Source: Manihot esculenta
Lineage: Eukaryota > Streptophyta > Magnoliopsida > Malpighiales > Euphorbiaceae
Reading direction: 5' to 3'
Length of the DNA stretch: 64,000 bases
NCBI RefSeq assembly: GCF_001659605.2
Contig: NC_035164.2
Coordinates: forward strand, 18,942,000 to 19,005,999
In this document: positions 21,671 to 33,836 of the stretch, in pieces
Position numbering within the stretch: position 1 is the first letter of the stretch
Layout of the letters: every line of letters starts with the position of its first letter
The notes under the pieces: generated by a model
What the model was told of the DNA's origin: nothing
The model's database searches: none
Seen by the model: the letters and a program-made list of their open reading frames with translations, nothing else
Program-made: the position numbers and the translations under genes

Positions 21671-23243
21671 TGACTGTGTGGTTGTCGAAGCCGGTCAAAA
21701 ATAACCTTTTTGGTTATCCACAATTTCACAACTGTAGATAGTGGTAAAAGGATCGAATCCACAGAGAATTGATATTTACCTATTTTTCTTATCAAGACCA
21801 AGTAAATAAACTGAAAATAAAAGAAAAGGGGGATTTTGAGATTGATGAACTAAACTATAATTAAAAATAGCAAAGTAAAGCAAATAATAAAATAAAGGAA
21901 TTTCACTAATGAGAAAAGCTCTAGTTAAAGAATTGGATACACTTTAGTTGTTGAGATTGATCATTGACACTTATATTCTTTTATTTGATTCAATAAATTA
22001 GTTATGGAGGTGGAAGACGCTTCTCACCTCCATATGCCTCCTTAAGCATACATTAACTAGGAACGTTCTCTAATTAATCACTAATCAAAAAGTTGCCAAG
22101 GAATGTCCTTGGGGCTTTTAGCATCATACAACTGTCAATTGCATTAAGAAATAGAGAGACATAATTCTAACTACCCAAACGTATGGTGATCTTGCTAGAT
22201 TATGCAATCTCCTTGGTTTTTACACCAAGAGTTACTTGTGTTTGAATAATTCAAGCAATTACGGACTTAAAACTATCCAAACTAACAAATTATTACTTTG
22301 CAATCAAGAATCAATGAGCCCTGTTGATCTAAATAACAAAGCAACAATGGAATTAAGCATCAAATTGCATAAATATTGATAAATAAAAGATAAACATTAT
22401 AGGTTCAGATCTCACAATCCATAAACAAACTGAAGTTTCACCTAATCTTCAACTAGAAAAAGGGTTTCAGCCACTCATGGTTGAAACTAAAACAAAAATA
22501 AAAGAAAGAAAGCAAGAAGAAGATGGAGAAGGGCCGGCGGCTATGGCGCGCGGCTGCTGGTGTGGTTCTGCCGAAGGTGATGAATGCCCCCTTGTTGCTA
22601 GTTTGATCCTCTTTTTTATAGCTGAATATGTGCAGCCCTAAGTTTCTTGATTTGAATTGAGTTCTTTTCCTAATTGGAGTTGAATTCTTGGAAGGTAATT
22701 ATACATTGATGAGCTTTGGCTTCCTAAATGTGGGATAGAGTGTTGAGGTGTCTTGAAGATTTGCTGAACTGTATCCACGTGTTTGGGGAGGAAAAGATCT
22801 CTTAAAGATTTGAAAATTGAATTTCCCGCTTCTCTGCTGTCTATTGTCGTAGGCCTTGTTTGCCTGGGTTGTGTGGGCAAACATCTCAGGCAAACAGTCT
22901 ATCTTGCCCCTATTTGCACATTGCCCCTGTCCTGCGGGTATGTTTGCCCAGTCTATGTCCCTGTCCTGCGGGTCTGTTTGCCCAGTCTATTTATGCAAAC
23001 AGTCTGGTCAAACAGCAAATCATTCTTCTCCCATTTCAGCTTCAACTTGTTTGGGCAAACGGACTTGGGCAAACCAGGCTTGTTCTCTTTTACTCTCTTT
23101 TGGGTAGTTTTAGGCCATTTTTACCAAATTACCCTTTTACACCATTTTCTGCAAAATAAGATGAAAACCATAAAATTAGGTAGAAAATGTGCAAATTGAC
23201 ATTAATAACAACATGAAAAATCGGTCTAAATTTGGTTTGATCA
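21671..23243 (-). repeat. F 3' LTR (shared with F')
   Basis: Minus-strand LTR from TGATCAAACC (23243) to ACCACACAGTCA (21671). U3 holds a TGTTTG/CAAACA palindrome array (22855-23075) with a 34-bp direct duplication around CCTGCGGG (22931 and 22965) that is absent in the 5' LTR. TATA-like sequence lies near 22612-22620. A primer site lies just to its left and a polypurine-like tract just to its right. Confidence 0.88.
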
Positions 23244-24453
23244 AATACCCCCACACCTAGCTCTTTGCTTGTCCTCAAGCAAATAAACTTAGTCAAACAA
23301 GCTTTCTTTTCTACTTGATCCTTTATTTCCACTTAAGCTCTTACCCTAGACCCCTACTTTGAAGCATTGTAGTGAAGAGTGTATGCACCAAGGTTACTTT
23401 TCTCTCTCATCATTTCCCTTTACCTACCATGGTTAGTAATTGTTTTCCTCATTAGAGAGATTATACATGCACATATTATTATTTAGTTTAGAATTTTCCT
23501 AGATCTTGGAGTGATTTGCTTTTACTTGAAGCACTTTATTCAGTTTTTTGCACTTTTATCCTTGCCTGAAAAAGTCACCAACCTTTTGACGCGAGGGTAC
23601 ATATTTGTGATACCCACCCTCGGTTACTCAGTTGGTCACCTGTCTAAGTGGCTACTAGCTCTGTTCATAGTCTTTAACCATTGGAACAGTTTTTATTTTA
23701 TGCTTTTGAGGTCTTTGCCTTCGCTGAATTTTTCTTTTTCTTTTTCTCAATGAATTGGGCAAATCAACACCAATTGCTAAAATAAGTCATATTTCTTTAT
23801 TCACACATCTTTATTATTCTCTCTAATGAGTAATGTCATATATTTTTCATCATTTAGCAAGCTTAGAGATTCAATTCAAAAGGAAATTCTAAAAAATGAA
23901 TACAATTCACTGCAATTGATTCAAGTTAGGTTTAAAGGGTCACCACATTAATGGAGTCATGGAAAGAAAGCTCATTCAACATAGCCTATGTGTTTGAGTA
24001 GAGCATATCAAAACAGAAAAAAAAAACTGTGGCTACATGTGTGTAAAGATTGTGTGAATTGAAAGCAAAGCAAAAATGAAAAAAATTTCACCTAATGTTT
24101 GCTAATTAAAAATTAAAGCTTGAATGGATGTAAAAGAAATAAAAAAGAATGCATGAAGCATCAAAATTCAGAGATATGCACCCCCACACCTAATTCATGT
24201 ATTGTCCTCAATGCAATGGAAATATTAAAGTGTAAGAGAAATTGAGTACTCCCCTAGTGTGGTTGTTTGCCCAGTTTGTTTGGGCAAACAGTCTAGTCAA
24301 ACTAGGTGTCTCAGTGTGCAGATGGCAGTATGTGCTGCACCATCAACTCCAGCATGCTCTCCACGTGAGCCTCAATTCTGTTTAGGCCAGCTACTTCTGT
24401 TTGTTCAGCTGCCGGTGGTTACTGGTCTGGTTGCTATGCTGGTGGAGGGTTTG
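23244..24453 (-). other. F 3' non-coding block
   Basis: Homologous to 249-1268. Motif copies ACCCCCACACCT...TTGTCCTCAA lie at 23244-23278 (next to the LTR) and 24177-24211. The rest, 24250-24453, is the region between RNase H and the 3' block and contains two TGTTTG...CAAACA palindromes. No integrase is visible. Confidence 0.75.
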
Positions 24454-26035
24454 TGATAGAGCATATTTTAGACCGTTTTATCATGATATTATTGATGTTT
24501 ATTTACACCATTTCTGCCTAATTTTCTGGTTTTAATCTTGTTTTGTAGATATTAGGTGTAAAGAGATAATATGGTAAAAATGCTCTTAAAACTGCCAAAA
24601 AGTGGCAAATATGGAAAGTGCCAAATAAGGAAAGTTTTCATATAAGGAAAGTTTTCAAATATGGAAAGTCTTCAAATAAGGAAAGTGCAGTAGCAAAAAC
24701 TAATAAGGAAAGCGCAGTCAGCAGATTATTTGAAATTCAAATTGCAGATCTTTCTTACCTCGTTTAAAGATGTGCAGACACCTTAGCAGTCAGATCTTCC
24801 TATTTAGGCAACAAGATTTCAAGAAGACACACTTGCCTCTTTTGCATTCAGCATTCAAGATTTGAAATTCAAATGAAGGCTCCACCTAAAAAGGTAAGAT
24901 TGGACAGCATATCTTTCCCTTTGCACAACCCATCCGCGCGCCACCTTCCTTCTAAAGAGCCATCCGCACACCTCCTTCCTTCTGAAGACCTTGCAACGCG
25001 ATTCTTTCCTTTTCAGATACAACTTGGGCAGCAAGCAGCCTCTTGGGCAGCAAGGACCTAGGGCAACACTTTCAACTATAAAAAGACACATAAGGAGCCT
25101 CCCCATGCTTTTTCAATTTCCCCTTAGACACAACTATGAGATTGCAAGTGGCACCATCTCTTCTTCTTCCTTTCTTTTATTTTCTGTTTTGTTTTAGCCA
25201 TGAGTGGCTGAAACCTTTTATTCTAGTTGAAGATTAGGTGAAACTTTGGTTGTTTTATGGATTGGAAGACTTGATCATATATTATTCATCTTTTGGTTAT
25301 TCAATATTTGTACAATTTCATGCTTGATTCCATTATTGCTTTGTTATTTTGATCAATGTGGCCAATTGATTCTTCATTGCAAGGTAATATATTGTTAGTT
25401 TGAATAATTTTAAGTCTGCAATTATTTGGATTGTTCAAACATAAGAACACTTGGTGTAAAAACTAAGGACATTGTATGATCTAGCAACATCTCCATGCGT
25501 TTGGATAGCTAGAATTGGATCTCTCTATTTCTTAATGCAATTGACAGTTGTTTGTTGCCTGAGGCCCAAGGACATTCCTTGGCAACTTGTTGATCAGTGA
25601 TTAATTAGAGGACGTTCCCTAATTGGTTTAATCTTAAGGAGAGATATGGTGGTGAGAAGCGTTTTCCATCCCCATAACTAATCTATTGAATCAACCAAAC
25701 AAACATAGTGTCAATGATCAATCCTAACAACTGAAGTGAATCTGATTCTTCAACTAGAGTTTTCTTATTATTGATTTCTTTTATTTTAATCATTTGCCTT
25801 CTTTTATTGCTTTCAGTTTTAGATCTCTTGAATTAATCTCAAAACCCCCCATTTTACTTTCAATTTATTTCTCTTTCAGTTTATTTTTGTTTCAGTTAAT
25901 TCTCTTGGTCTTGATAAGGAAAATAGATAAGTTCTCAATTTCCTGTGGATTCGATCCTTTCACCACTATCTACAGTTGTAAAATTATTGATAACCAGAAA
26001 TGTTATTTTTGACCAGCTTCGACAACCGCAAGTCA
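24454..26035 (+). repeat. E 5' LTR
   Basis: TGATAGAGCATATTTTAGACC ... GACAACCGCAAGTCA. GGAAAGT array at 24594-24712, TATA box at 25077, and the CATGAGTGGCTGAAAC block near 25200. Confidence 0.92.
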
Positions 26036-26040
26036 AAAAT

Positions 26041-26055
26041 TGGCGCCGTTGCCGG
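26041..26055 (+). promoter_or_regulatory. E primer binding site (tRNA-Asp)
   Basis: TGGCGCCGTTGCCGG, five bases after the LTR end. It is complementary to the 3' end of plant tRNA-Asp, the primer used by Athila/Tat-type elements. Its minus-strand equivalents are at 42491-42505, 50896-50910 and 21651-21665 (one change). Confidence 0.85.
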
Positions 26056-26155
26056 ATAATTGATTCAACTAATCTATTTTTTCTTTCAGGACCAAATCAG
26101 GAACAAAGCACCACTGAATCTGTCTCTAAAGAAGCCACCATCGCATATCTGAGTC

Positions 26156-27478
26156 ATGGATGAGGTAAGTACATATGTTCTCTATTCTCAACTTTTTGAA
26201 CTCACATCTGTTATGAAAGATTTTGCCATAGGACTAGCTCAACAAGCTCAAGCATCCCAGCCACCTAGGCCATGTGGGATTTGCGCATATGTACGACATC
26301 CAACTGATCAATGTCCTACACTTTATGAGTATGACCAACCAGTGCATGCATTTAGAGGATTCAATAGTCAGTCTAGACATACATTTGGAGGATTCTATGA
26401 ACAGCCAAGTCATGATCCATACTATAGCACATACAATCCAGGTTGAAGAGATTATCCAGACTTCAGTTATGCAGGGGCTAACGACTACCAGGATTATCAA
26501 GGATATCAAGCTCAACCAGCACCTCCAAGTTCCAACCAGCACCTTGAGAAGATGATAGAGACATTGGCAGTTTCTGCGCAAAGCCTCCAACAGCAGATAG
26601 GACAAATGGCCACCTCATTAAATGCAATCATGTTAAGAAGAGAGGAAGAGCTTCAAGATGTAAAGGCTGATGATAAAAGCTCACAAGTACAAGAACAAGC
26701 TGCTGAAGAAAGACAACCAGAATACTGTTTGTCCAAACAAACCAGTCAAACAGAACTTGTTAATAGTTTAGATATCATTGATTGTTTGAGCAAAGATGTT
26801 TTTGATATAAATTAAGATGATATTCTAAACAATGATCTTTGTAGGGAAGAGAGCTAGAAAGAGCCAGAATTGAAGGACATTGTCTGTTGCATCCAACAGG
26901 TGGACTGCAACCATGCGCAAAACAAGGAAGAGCCAGTCGCACCTCTTCAAATCAGCCTCGCGCAGACAGAGGGAACTCCAATAGAACCACCCCAGCTTGG
27001 ATCGCAGGATAGTCCTGCAACACTTCCCATGGCACCTATTCAGCTTCCGTCGTATGAAACTCCTTCCAGCCTTTCACTGCAGACCAATCTTACGCAGAAG
27101 GAGGCAACTGAAACTAATTCTGCCATTCATCCAATGCAAATAGCCCATGCGCACAAGGAACAAATGGTAGTCCAAGCACCCAAATCAAAGGAGCATGTGG
27201 ATCAGTGCTTGCCTAAACCGCCGGATAAGGTAGAGTTTGTTTTGCCCGAATTTAGTACCAAATTGCAGCCACCTATGGAGAAATATGAATTCAAGTTGGA
27301 AGTGCTAAAAAATGAAAACATAAGGGCTAGAGGCACACCTCATCTGAAAGAGGAGAAGCTAATCATGTTACTTCATGAGTACATGGAAAAAATAGGATGG
27401 GTTATGACCATATCAAAAGAAGCGCTACACTTTTCACTCAATTCAGTTGGGACCCTTTTCCCGTGCCCAATTACTTGA
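26156..27478 (+). pseudogene. E Gag C-terminal mosaic ORF remnant
   Basis: Starts MDEVSTYVLYSQLFEL and has a CCHC-like knuckle C-G-I-C-x4-H-x4-C (CGICAYVRHPTDQC). A Gln/Glu-rich segment follows (AVSAQSLQQQIGQMATS...), then QTELVNSLDIIDCLSKDVFDIN (the linker after protease), and finally LPEFSTKLQPP...HLKEEKLIMLLHEYMEKIGW to a stop at 27476-27478. Stops occur near 26444, 26813 and 26855, and the frame changes near 26480. Compared with F, the Gag core, the protease and everything from RT onward are deleted. The knuckle could still bind RNA if expressed, but the many breaks make this doubtful. Confidence 0.8.
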
Positions 27479-28578
27479 GCCTTGATCAAGTGAATCGCAC
27501 CATGCACACCACACCAGAGGAGTACTCAGTTTCCTTTGCTCTTTTATATTTCTTATACATTGAGGACAATGCATGAATTAGGTGTGGGGGTGCATATCTC
27601 TGATTTTTTCCTTTCAATTTTGCGATTTTCCCTTCTTCTTTCAGTTCTGCGATTTTTTTTTCTTTTTTCTTTCAGTTTGTGTGATTTTCCTTTCAGTCTT
27701 TTTTCAGTTTGTCTTCTTTCAATTTTGTATGAGAATAGCTAGCCACAGTTTGATTTTTTTCAATTTCTTTTTCGTTTTTGCTTTCAATAACACACACAAC
27801 CACAGTCTTCTTCTTTTTGATTGCTCTACTCAAACTTATAGACTATGTTGGATGAGCTTTCTTCTCATGACCCCATTGATGTTATGACTCTTTAAACTTA
27901 AGTTGAATCCATTTCAGTGATTTGTATTCGTGTTTGGGAATTGCCATTTGAATTGAATCTTTGAGCTTGCCATGGTGAAAATTATATTGATGACACTCAT
28001 TAGAGAGAATGAATTGAAAGTTGTGTGAATGAACTTAACATGACTTGTTTTAGCAATTGGTATTGATTTGCCCAATACATTGATCAAAGGAATTCGGCAA
28101 AGGTCTAGACTTCATGAGCACAAATTGAAAACTGTTCCAATGGTTGAAAGACTATGAACAGAGCTAGTAGCCACTTGAATAGGTGACCAACTGAGTAATT
28201 GGGAGTGGGTATCACCAATATGTACCTTCACGTCAAAAGGTTGGCGATTTTTTCAAGCAAGATTAAAGTGCAAAAGGCTAAATAAGTACTTCAAGGTAAG
28301 GGCAAATCAGTTTTTAAGCTAAGAAAAGTTTTAATTGAATAAATAACATGTGCATGTATGATCTCTCTCTTGAGGAAAACAAATCCTAGCCATGGTAAGT
28401 GAAAGGAAACAAGGAAAGAAGGTGAGTAACCTTGATGCATATATTTTTCACTGCAATGATTCAAAATAAGGGTCTAGAGTAAGAGCTTAAGTGCTAATAA
28501 GGATCAAGTAGCAAAGAAAGTTTGTTTGACTATGTTTATTTGCTTGAGGACAACCAAAATGCTAAGTGTGGGGGTATT
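27479..28578 (+). other. E 3' non-coding block
   Basis: Homologous to 249-1268. Polypurine-like motifs lie at 27560-27594 and 28544-28578. TTTCAGTT-rich tract at 27620-27730. No gene. Confidence 0.75.
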
Positions 28579-30163
28579 TGATAGACATATTTTAGACCGT
28601 TTTATCATGATATTATTGATGTTTATTTACATCATTTCTACCTAATTTTGTGGTTTTAATCTTGTTTTGCAGATATTAGGTGTAAAGAGACAATCTGGTG
28701 AAAATGCTCTTAAAACTGCCAAAAAGTGCCAAATATGAAAAGTGCCAAATAAGGAAAGTTTTCACATATGAAAAGTTTTCAAATATGGAAAGTCTTCAAT
28801 TAAGGAAAGTGCAGTAGCAAAAACAAATAAGGAAAGCGCAGTCAGCAGATTATTTGAAATTCAAATTGCAGATCTTTCTTACCTCGTTTAAAGATGTGCA
28901 GACACCTCAGCAGTCAGATCTTCCTATTTAGGCAGCAAGATTTCAAGAAGATGCACTTGCCTCTCTTGCATTCAGCATTCAAGATTTGAAATTCAAACGA
29001 AGTCTCCACCTAAAAAGGAAAGATTGAACAGCATATCTTTCCCTTTACACAATCCATCCGTGCGCCACCTTCCTTCTAAAGAGCCATCTGCGCGCCTCCT
29101 TCCTTCTGAAGACCTTGCAACGCGATTCTTTCCTTTTCAGACACAACTTGGGTAGCAAGCAGCCTCTTGGGCAGCAAGTAAGGACCTAAGGCAACACTTT
29201 CAACTATAAAAAGACACATAAGGAGCCTCCCCATGCTTTTTCAACTCCCCTTTGGACACACCTACGGGATTGCAAGTGGCACCATCTCTTTTTCTTCCTT
29301 TCTTTTATTTTCTGTTTTGTTTCAGCCATGAGTGGCTGAAACCTTTTATTCTAGTTGAAGATTAGGTGAAACTTTGGTTGTTTTATGGATTGGGAGACTT
29401 GATCATATATTGTTCATCTTTTGGTTATTCAATATTTGTGCAATTTCATGCTTGATTCCATTATTGCTTTGTTATTTTGATCAATGTACCAATTGATTCT
29501 TGATTGCAAGATAATATATTGTTAGTTTGAATAATTTTAAGTCTGTAATTGCTTGGATTGTTCAAACATAAGAACACTTGGTGTAAAAACTAAAGAAATT
29601 GTATGATCTAGCAACATCTCCATGCGTTTGGGTAGCTAGGATTGGATCTCTCTATTTCTTAATGCAATTGACAGTTGTTTGTTGTCTAAGGCCCAAGGAC
29701 ATTCCTTGGCAACTTGTTGATTAGTGATTAATTAGAGGACGTTCCCTAATTGGTTTAATCTTAAGGAGAGACATGATGTTGAGAAGCGTCTTCCATCCCC
29801 ATAACTAATCTATTGAAACAACCAAAGAAAAATATTGTCAATGATCAATCCTAACAACTGAAGTGAATCTTATTCTTCAACTAGAGCTTTCTTATTATTG
29901 ATTTCTTTTATTTTAATCATTTGCCTTCTTTTATTGCTTTCAGTTTTAGATCTCTTGAATCAATCTCAAACCCCCCCCCTTTTACTTTCATTTTATTTCT
30001 CTTTTAGTTTATTTTTGTTTCAATTAACTCTCTTGGTCTTGATAAGGAAAATAGATAAGTTCTCAATTCCCTGTGGATTCGATCTTTTCACTACTATCTA
30101 CAGTTGTAAAATTGTTGATAACCAGAAAGATTATTTTTTACCGGCTTCGACAACCGTGAGTCA
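28579..30163 (+). repeat. E 3' LTR
   Basis: Starts TGATAGACATATTTTAGACC (two bases lost relative to the 5' copy) and ends GACAACCGTGAGTCA. GGAAAGT array at 28717-28835 and TATA box at 29205. Followed by the target duplication GTTTG. Confidence 0.92.
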
Positions 30164-30168
30164 GTTTG

Positions 30169-30393
30169 CTTGCTAATAGGCCTGCTAGGCTGCCTCCCTT
30201 GCTACTTGCTGGTATGCCTACTGTTTGCTCAGTTTGTTTGGACAAACAGTTTGGCCAAATAGTTTTGCACTTGCAATACAATTAAAACCTGGAAGTGGGT
30301 TAAAGCATCTGGTTTCTGCTCATCTAGTTTGGTTTGCCCCTACTGTTTGGGCAAACAAACCCATATCTCTGTTTTTTTTTTAAGAACTAACTA
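30169..30393 (-). other. F segment between RNase H and 3' block
   Basis: No ORF. Contains TGTTTGGACAAACAG and TGTTTGGGCAAACA palindromes at about 30234 and 30341, and an A10 run at 30370-30380 (as T on the plus strand). Integrase would be expected here in an autonomous Athila, but no integrase pattern is visible. Confidence 0.6.
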
Positions 30394-30723
30394 CTAAGCA
30401 AGCTGAGAGGCAAACAGATGTTCATCTAGAAAGTCTTCCTTGATTGGACATGGCTTTGAACTAGCAGGGAGTCGGCTTAGGTGATCAGCCACTAGATTCT
30501 CCATCCCTTTCTTGTCTCGTATCTCCATATCGAACTCTTGTAAGAGCAAAATCCACCAAATGAGTCTCGGTTTTGCCTCTCTTTTCTTGATCAAGTATCG
30601 CAAGGCAGCATGGTCTGAGTAAATTACAACTTTAGTTCCAAGTAGGTATGGTCTGAATTTCTCTAAAGCAAAGACAACAGCCAGGAGTTTCTTTTCTGTC
30701 ATTGAGTAGTTGCTTTGGGCAGC
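30394..30723 (-). pseudogene. F RNase H C-terminal half
   Basis: Frame from 30723 leftwards: [44 protein letters not shown]..., then [10 protein letters not shown], then stop at 30394-30396. It continues the RNase H interrupted at 44093 by G. The EKKLLA and YSDHAAL active-site segments are present. The ORF ends soon after the FLDEHLFA segment, with no integrase, exactly as in A1. The adjacent codons in the G LTR (30724-30750) read through open by chance. Confidence 0.85.
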
Positions 30724-31659
30724 TGACTCGCGGTTGTCGAAGCCGGTCAAAAATAACCTTTCTGGTTATAAACAATTTTATACTTGCAGATAGTGGTGAA
30801 AGGATCGAATCCACAGAGAATTGAGAACTCACCTATTTCTCTTTATATGATCAAGAAAATAAACTGAAACGATAATAAATTAAAAATGAGATAAAAGACT
30901 GAAAGTGGGATCAAATGAGATAAACTGAAAATTGGGATCAAAACTGTCAACAAAATAACAGGAGGGTCTGAGATTGATTGTAGTAAACTAATAACGAGAA
31001 TAATAATGGAAAGCAAATAATTAAATAAAAAGTAATCAATAATGAGAAAGCTCTAGTTGAAGTATTGGATCCACTTTAGTTGTTGGGATTGATCACAGAC
31101 ACTTTGTTCTTTTGGGTTGATTCAATAGATTAGTTATGGAGATGGAAGACGCTTCTCACCACCATGTCTCTCCTTAAGATTAAACCAATTAGGGAACGTC
31201 CTCTAATTAATCACTAATCAACAAGTTTCCAAGGAATGTCCTTGGGCCTTAGACAACAAACAACTGTCAATTGCATTAAGAAATAGAGAGATCCAATCCT
31301 AGCTACCCAAACGCATGGAGATGTTGCTAGATCATACAATTTCCTTAGTTTTTACACCAAGTGTTCTTATGTTTGAACAATCCAAGCAATTACGCAATCA
31401 AGAATCAATTGGCACATTGATCAAAATAACAAAGCAATAATGGAATCAAGCATGAAATTGCACAAATATTGAATAACCAAAAGATGAACAATATATGATC
31501 AAGTCTCCCAATCCATAAAACAACTAAAGTTTCAACCAATATTCAACTAGATTAAAGAAATCAGCCACTCATTGGCTGAATTAAAAACAGAAAAATAAAA
31601 GGGAAAAAGAAAAGAACCGATGGAGTTGAAATCTTGTATTCTGCCTTGCGGAATTTGCC
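30724..31659 (-). repeat. G 3' LTR fragment
   Basis: Nearly the same as 42511-43480 of the 5' LTR, from TGACTCGCGGTTGTCG to GAATTTGCC. It stops at 31657-31659 where T begins. The 5' LTR continues with GAACTGGGG at that point. Confidence 0.9.
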
Positions 31660-33575
31660 AAGTTAGAGCTCGCACAAACCCTCGATCTTCAAGAGGTAAG
31701 TGTGGATCTATGCTTTCTTTTACGTTTCATGAAGTTTTAAGTGAGTTTTAAGAGGTTTTGATGGTTGAGTATGGGTAGATATGCATGTTAGGGTTTATGT
31801 GGGTTTTATGCCCAATGTATGATAATGTGATGTTTGTGTTGGGGTTTAAGTTAGTTTTCAAGCCCCTTGAGCATATGGGAGAGAGTATGCATGATTGGGA
31901 GAGAGTATGTGAGGTTTGGTTTGTTTTGATGGTTTTGGCCTATGTGGGTCATAAACTATCTATGTATGCTTTAGATGTTGTTTTTGGGAGTTTAAGCTTG
32001 TTTGAGCTCCCTTGTGCATGGTTAAGGATGTATGCATGTGTTTGAGAAGTTGGATGCTTGTTTTGGGGTGTTTGGAAGGTTTGGGAGGCTTGAAATGCAC
32101 AAAGGCTGAGTTCTGGATGAACACAGGTTCGGCCGCCGAAGGTGGTTTCGGCCGCCGAACCTGCCAGAGGACGCATGGATTGGCCGCCTAACCTTGCCCC
32201 CGAAAGTTGAGTTTTGGCTTGAAAGCAGACTTTCGGCCGCCGAAGGTAATGTTCGGCCGCCGAAAGTGCCTGACTTTCGTCTCTGGAAAGAGAGTTCGGC
32301 CGCCGAAGGTGCCGCCGAACCTGCCTGACTTTCGTCTCTGGAAGGGACTTTCGGCCGCCGAAAGTGCCGCCGAAAGTGCCCTGTCCAGCCCTTTCATGGG
32401 TGTTTTCTATGCATGTTTAAGTGATGCTTTAGGGGGGTTTTTGGGTAGTTGTTTATGAGTTGTTTAGAGTATGTTTGGCACCTCACTAGAGTCCACCTAT
32501 GTAGGATCGGACCCGAGGAACCAAGGTGTTTAGCAGTGTTAGCTGCTTCAGAGTTAGTCCAGAGCTAGCCAGAGGTGAGTGGAACTAACCCTTATGTTTT
32601 AAATCAAATGTTTTCAGCATGTTCAAGTATGTTCATGCATCATGAATACCATGTATGCAATAGGTTGTTTGCATTAGAATTCACGAATATGATGCATTGC
32701 ATAATACGATGACAATGATGAGGATGGATACTGGATGATCCTCTAGCCCTCAATATGTTATGACATGATATGAATTGATATGATATGGCATGTACGATAT
32801 GATATGAGATGAGAAGCCCAGGTGTGGTCGTATCGCCCCTGCCATAAAGTATGAGAAGTCCAGCTGTGGCCGTATCGCCCCTGGCATAAAGTATGTGAAG
32901 TCCAGGCGTGGCCGTATCGCCCCTGGCATAAAGCATTGTTGACTTGTTATGGTACGAGATTGATATGTAGAGGGCTATTGGTGACAGATTCATCCTTGAG
33001 GTGATTTATTTGTGATGTGACGCATTCCATGATAGCATACGTTAAAATGAACTGTTTTCTTTTATGGTTTCTGCTCACTGGGCTTTTTAGCTCACCCCTC
33101 TCCCCTAACCCCAGGTTTGCAGGGTCAGAGATAGTCAGGAGATCAGCAGGTTACGTCCATGGTCATGTTTATGTAATAGAATAGTAGTGGACATGATGTA
33201 ATGTAAAGTTATGTAAGGATGTAAAAGAGTTATGTTGTAATATGACATTATGATATATGTTCAGAGTTATAGTATTGTGCTTGGCCCGAGTTGGATAATC
33301 CCTTTGTACATGAATTTTATTTTATGTTGATATATATGTTGGACCGAGTTTGACATAGAGTATGCTGACCCTAGGGGTTCTATGAGTTCAGTCATAGTGC
33401 ATATACAGGTCAAACTGGTTAAAGGTAAAGTTTTAAATGTTTTATGAAAATGTTTGATCATGTTTGGGATTATACCAGCTGTACAGGATGTATGTTAGGC
33501 TTGCTACGGGTCCCGGCGACCTTAAGTCGATCTGGATCCTAGTGCCGATAGCGGTCCGATTTCTGGGTCGTTACA
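31658..33575 (+). repeat. T 5' LTR, first 580 bp deleted
   Basis: Aligns with 38416-40321. It is 12 bp longer because of one extra GCCGCCGAAAGT unit near 32360. It ends GGGTCGTTACA. It lacks U3 and the TATA box, so this LTR should not drive transcription of T. Confidence 0.9.
32126..32385 (+). repeat. TTCGGCCGCCGAA palindrome array (T 5' LTR, leader block)
   Basis: At least seven exact or near-exact copies, some shortened to GCCGCCGAA. They alternate with CTGACTTTCGTCTCTGGA spacers. Homologous to 38882-39125. Confidence 0.9.
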
Positions 33576-33578
33576 GAA

Positions 33579-33590
33579 TGGTATCAGAGC
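33579..33590 (+). promoter_or_regulatory. T primer binding site (initiator tRNA-Met)
   Basis: TGGTATCAGAGC, three bases after the LTR end. Confidence 0.9.
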
Positions 33591-33836
33591 CCTAGGTTCA
33601 TATGGTCGGACCTAGAATGTCGGGCTCATAGATGTTATAGAAGGGCAAGCACAATAGGAGAGATCATGTCCACTAGGATAGGATGTGGAGTCCTGTCTTG
33701 TATGATGATGTGAAATGCCATGATGATGAGCATGTGCATTAATGCTATGTTATGTATGTGATGCAGGTTCATGTGTTTCCACATGAACCATAAGATGTTA
33801 ATGTTTATGTGCTATGTTATGCTTTCAGAAGTCAAG

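Larger units (their letters stand above)
24454..30163 (+). mobile_element. E: complete pol-less Athila-type element
   Basis: Two LTRs (24454-26035 and 28579-30163) flank a 2.5-kb interior. Perfect five-base target duplication GTTTG at 24449-24453 and 30164-30168. Sampled over the first 160 bp, the LTRs differ at about 5% of sites, so this is not a very recent insertion. The interior has a primer site, a Gag zinc-knuckle segment, a remnant tail and the 3' non-coding block. Gag core, protease, RT, RNase H and integrase are absent. It is inserted into the 3' region of F in opposite orientation. Confidence 0.92.

Noticed and set aside
26041..26055. tRNA gene fragment
   Set aside because: It is only the 15-base primer site next to an LTR; no tRNA cloverleaf surrounds it.
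31785..32045. Identical 86-codon frames at 31785 and 38543 as a duplicated gene
   Set aside because: They are the two LTRs of T; identity reflects LTR youth, and the frame is absent in S.
32640..32993. 117-codon minus-strand frame with LYARGDTATPGL repeats (also 39386-39739)
   Set aside because: Antisense of the CCAGG...CCTGG LTR units; the repeats come from the DNA array.
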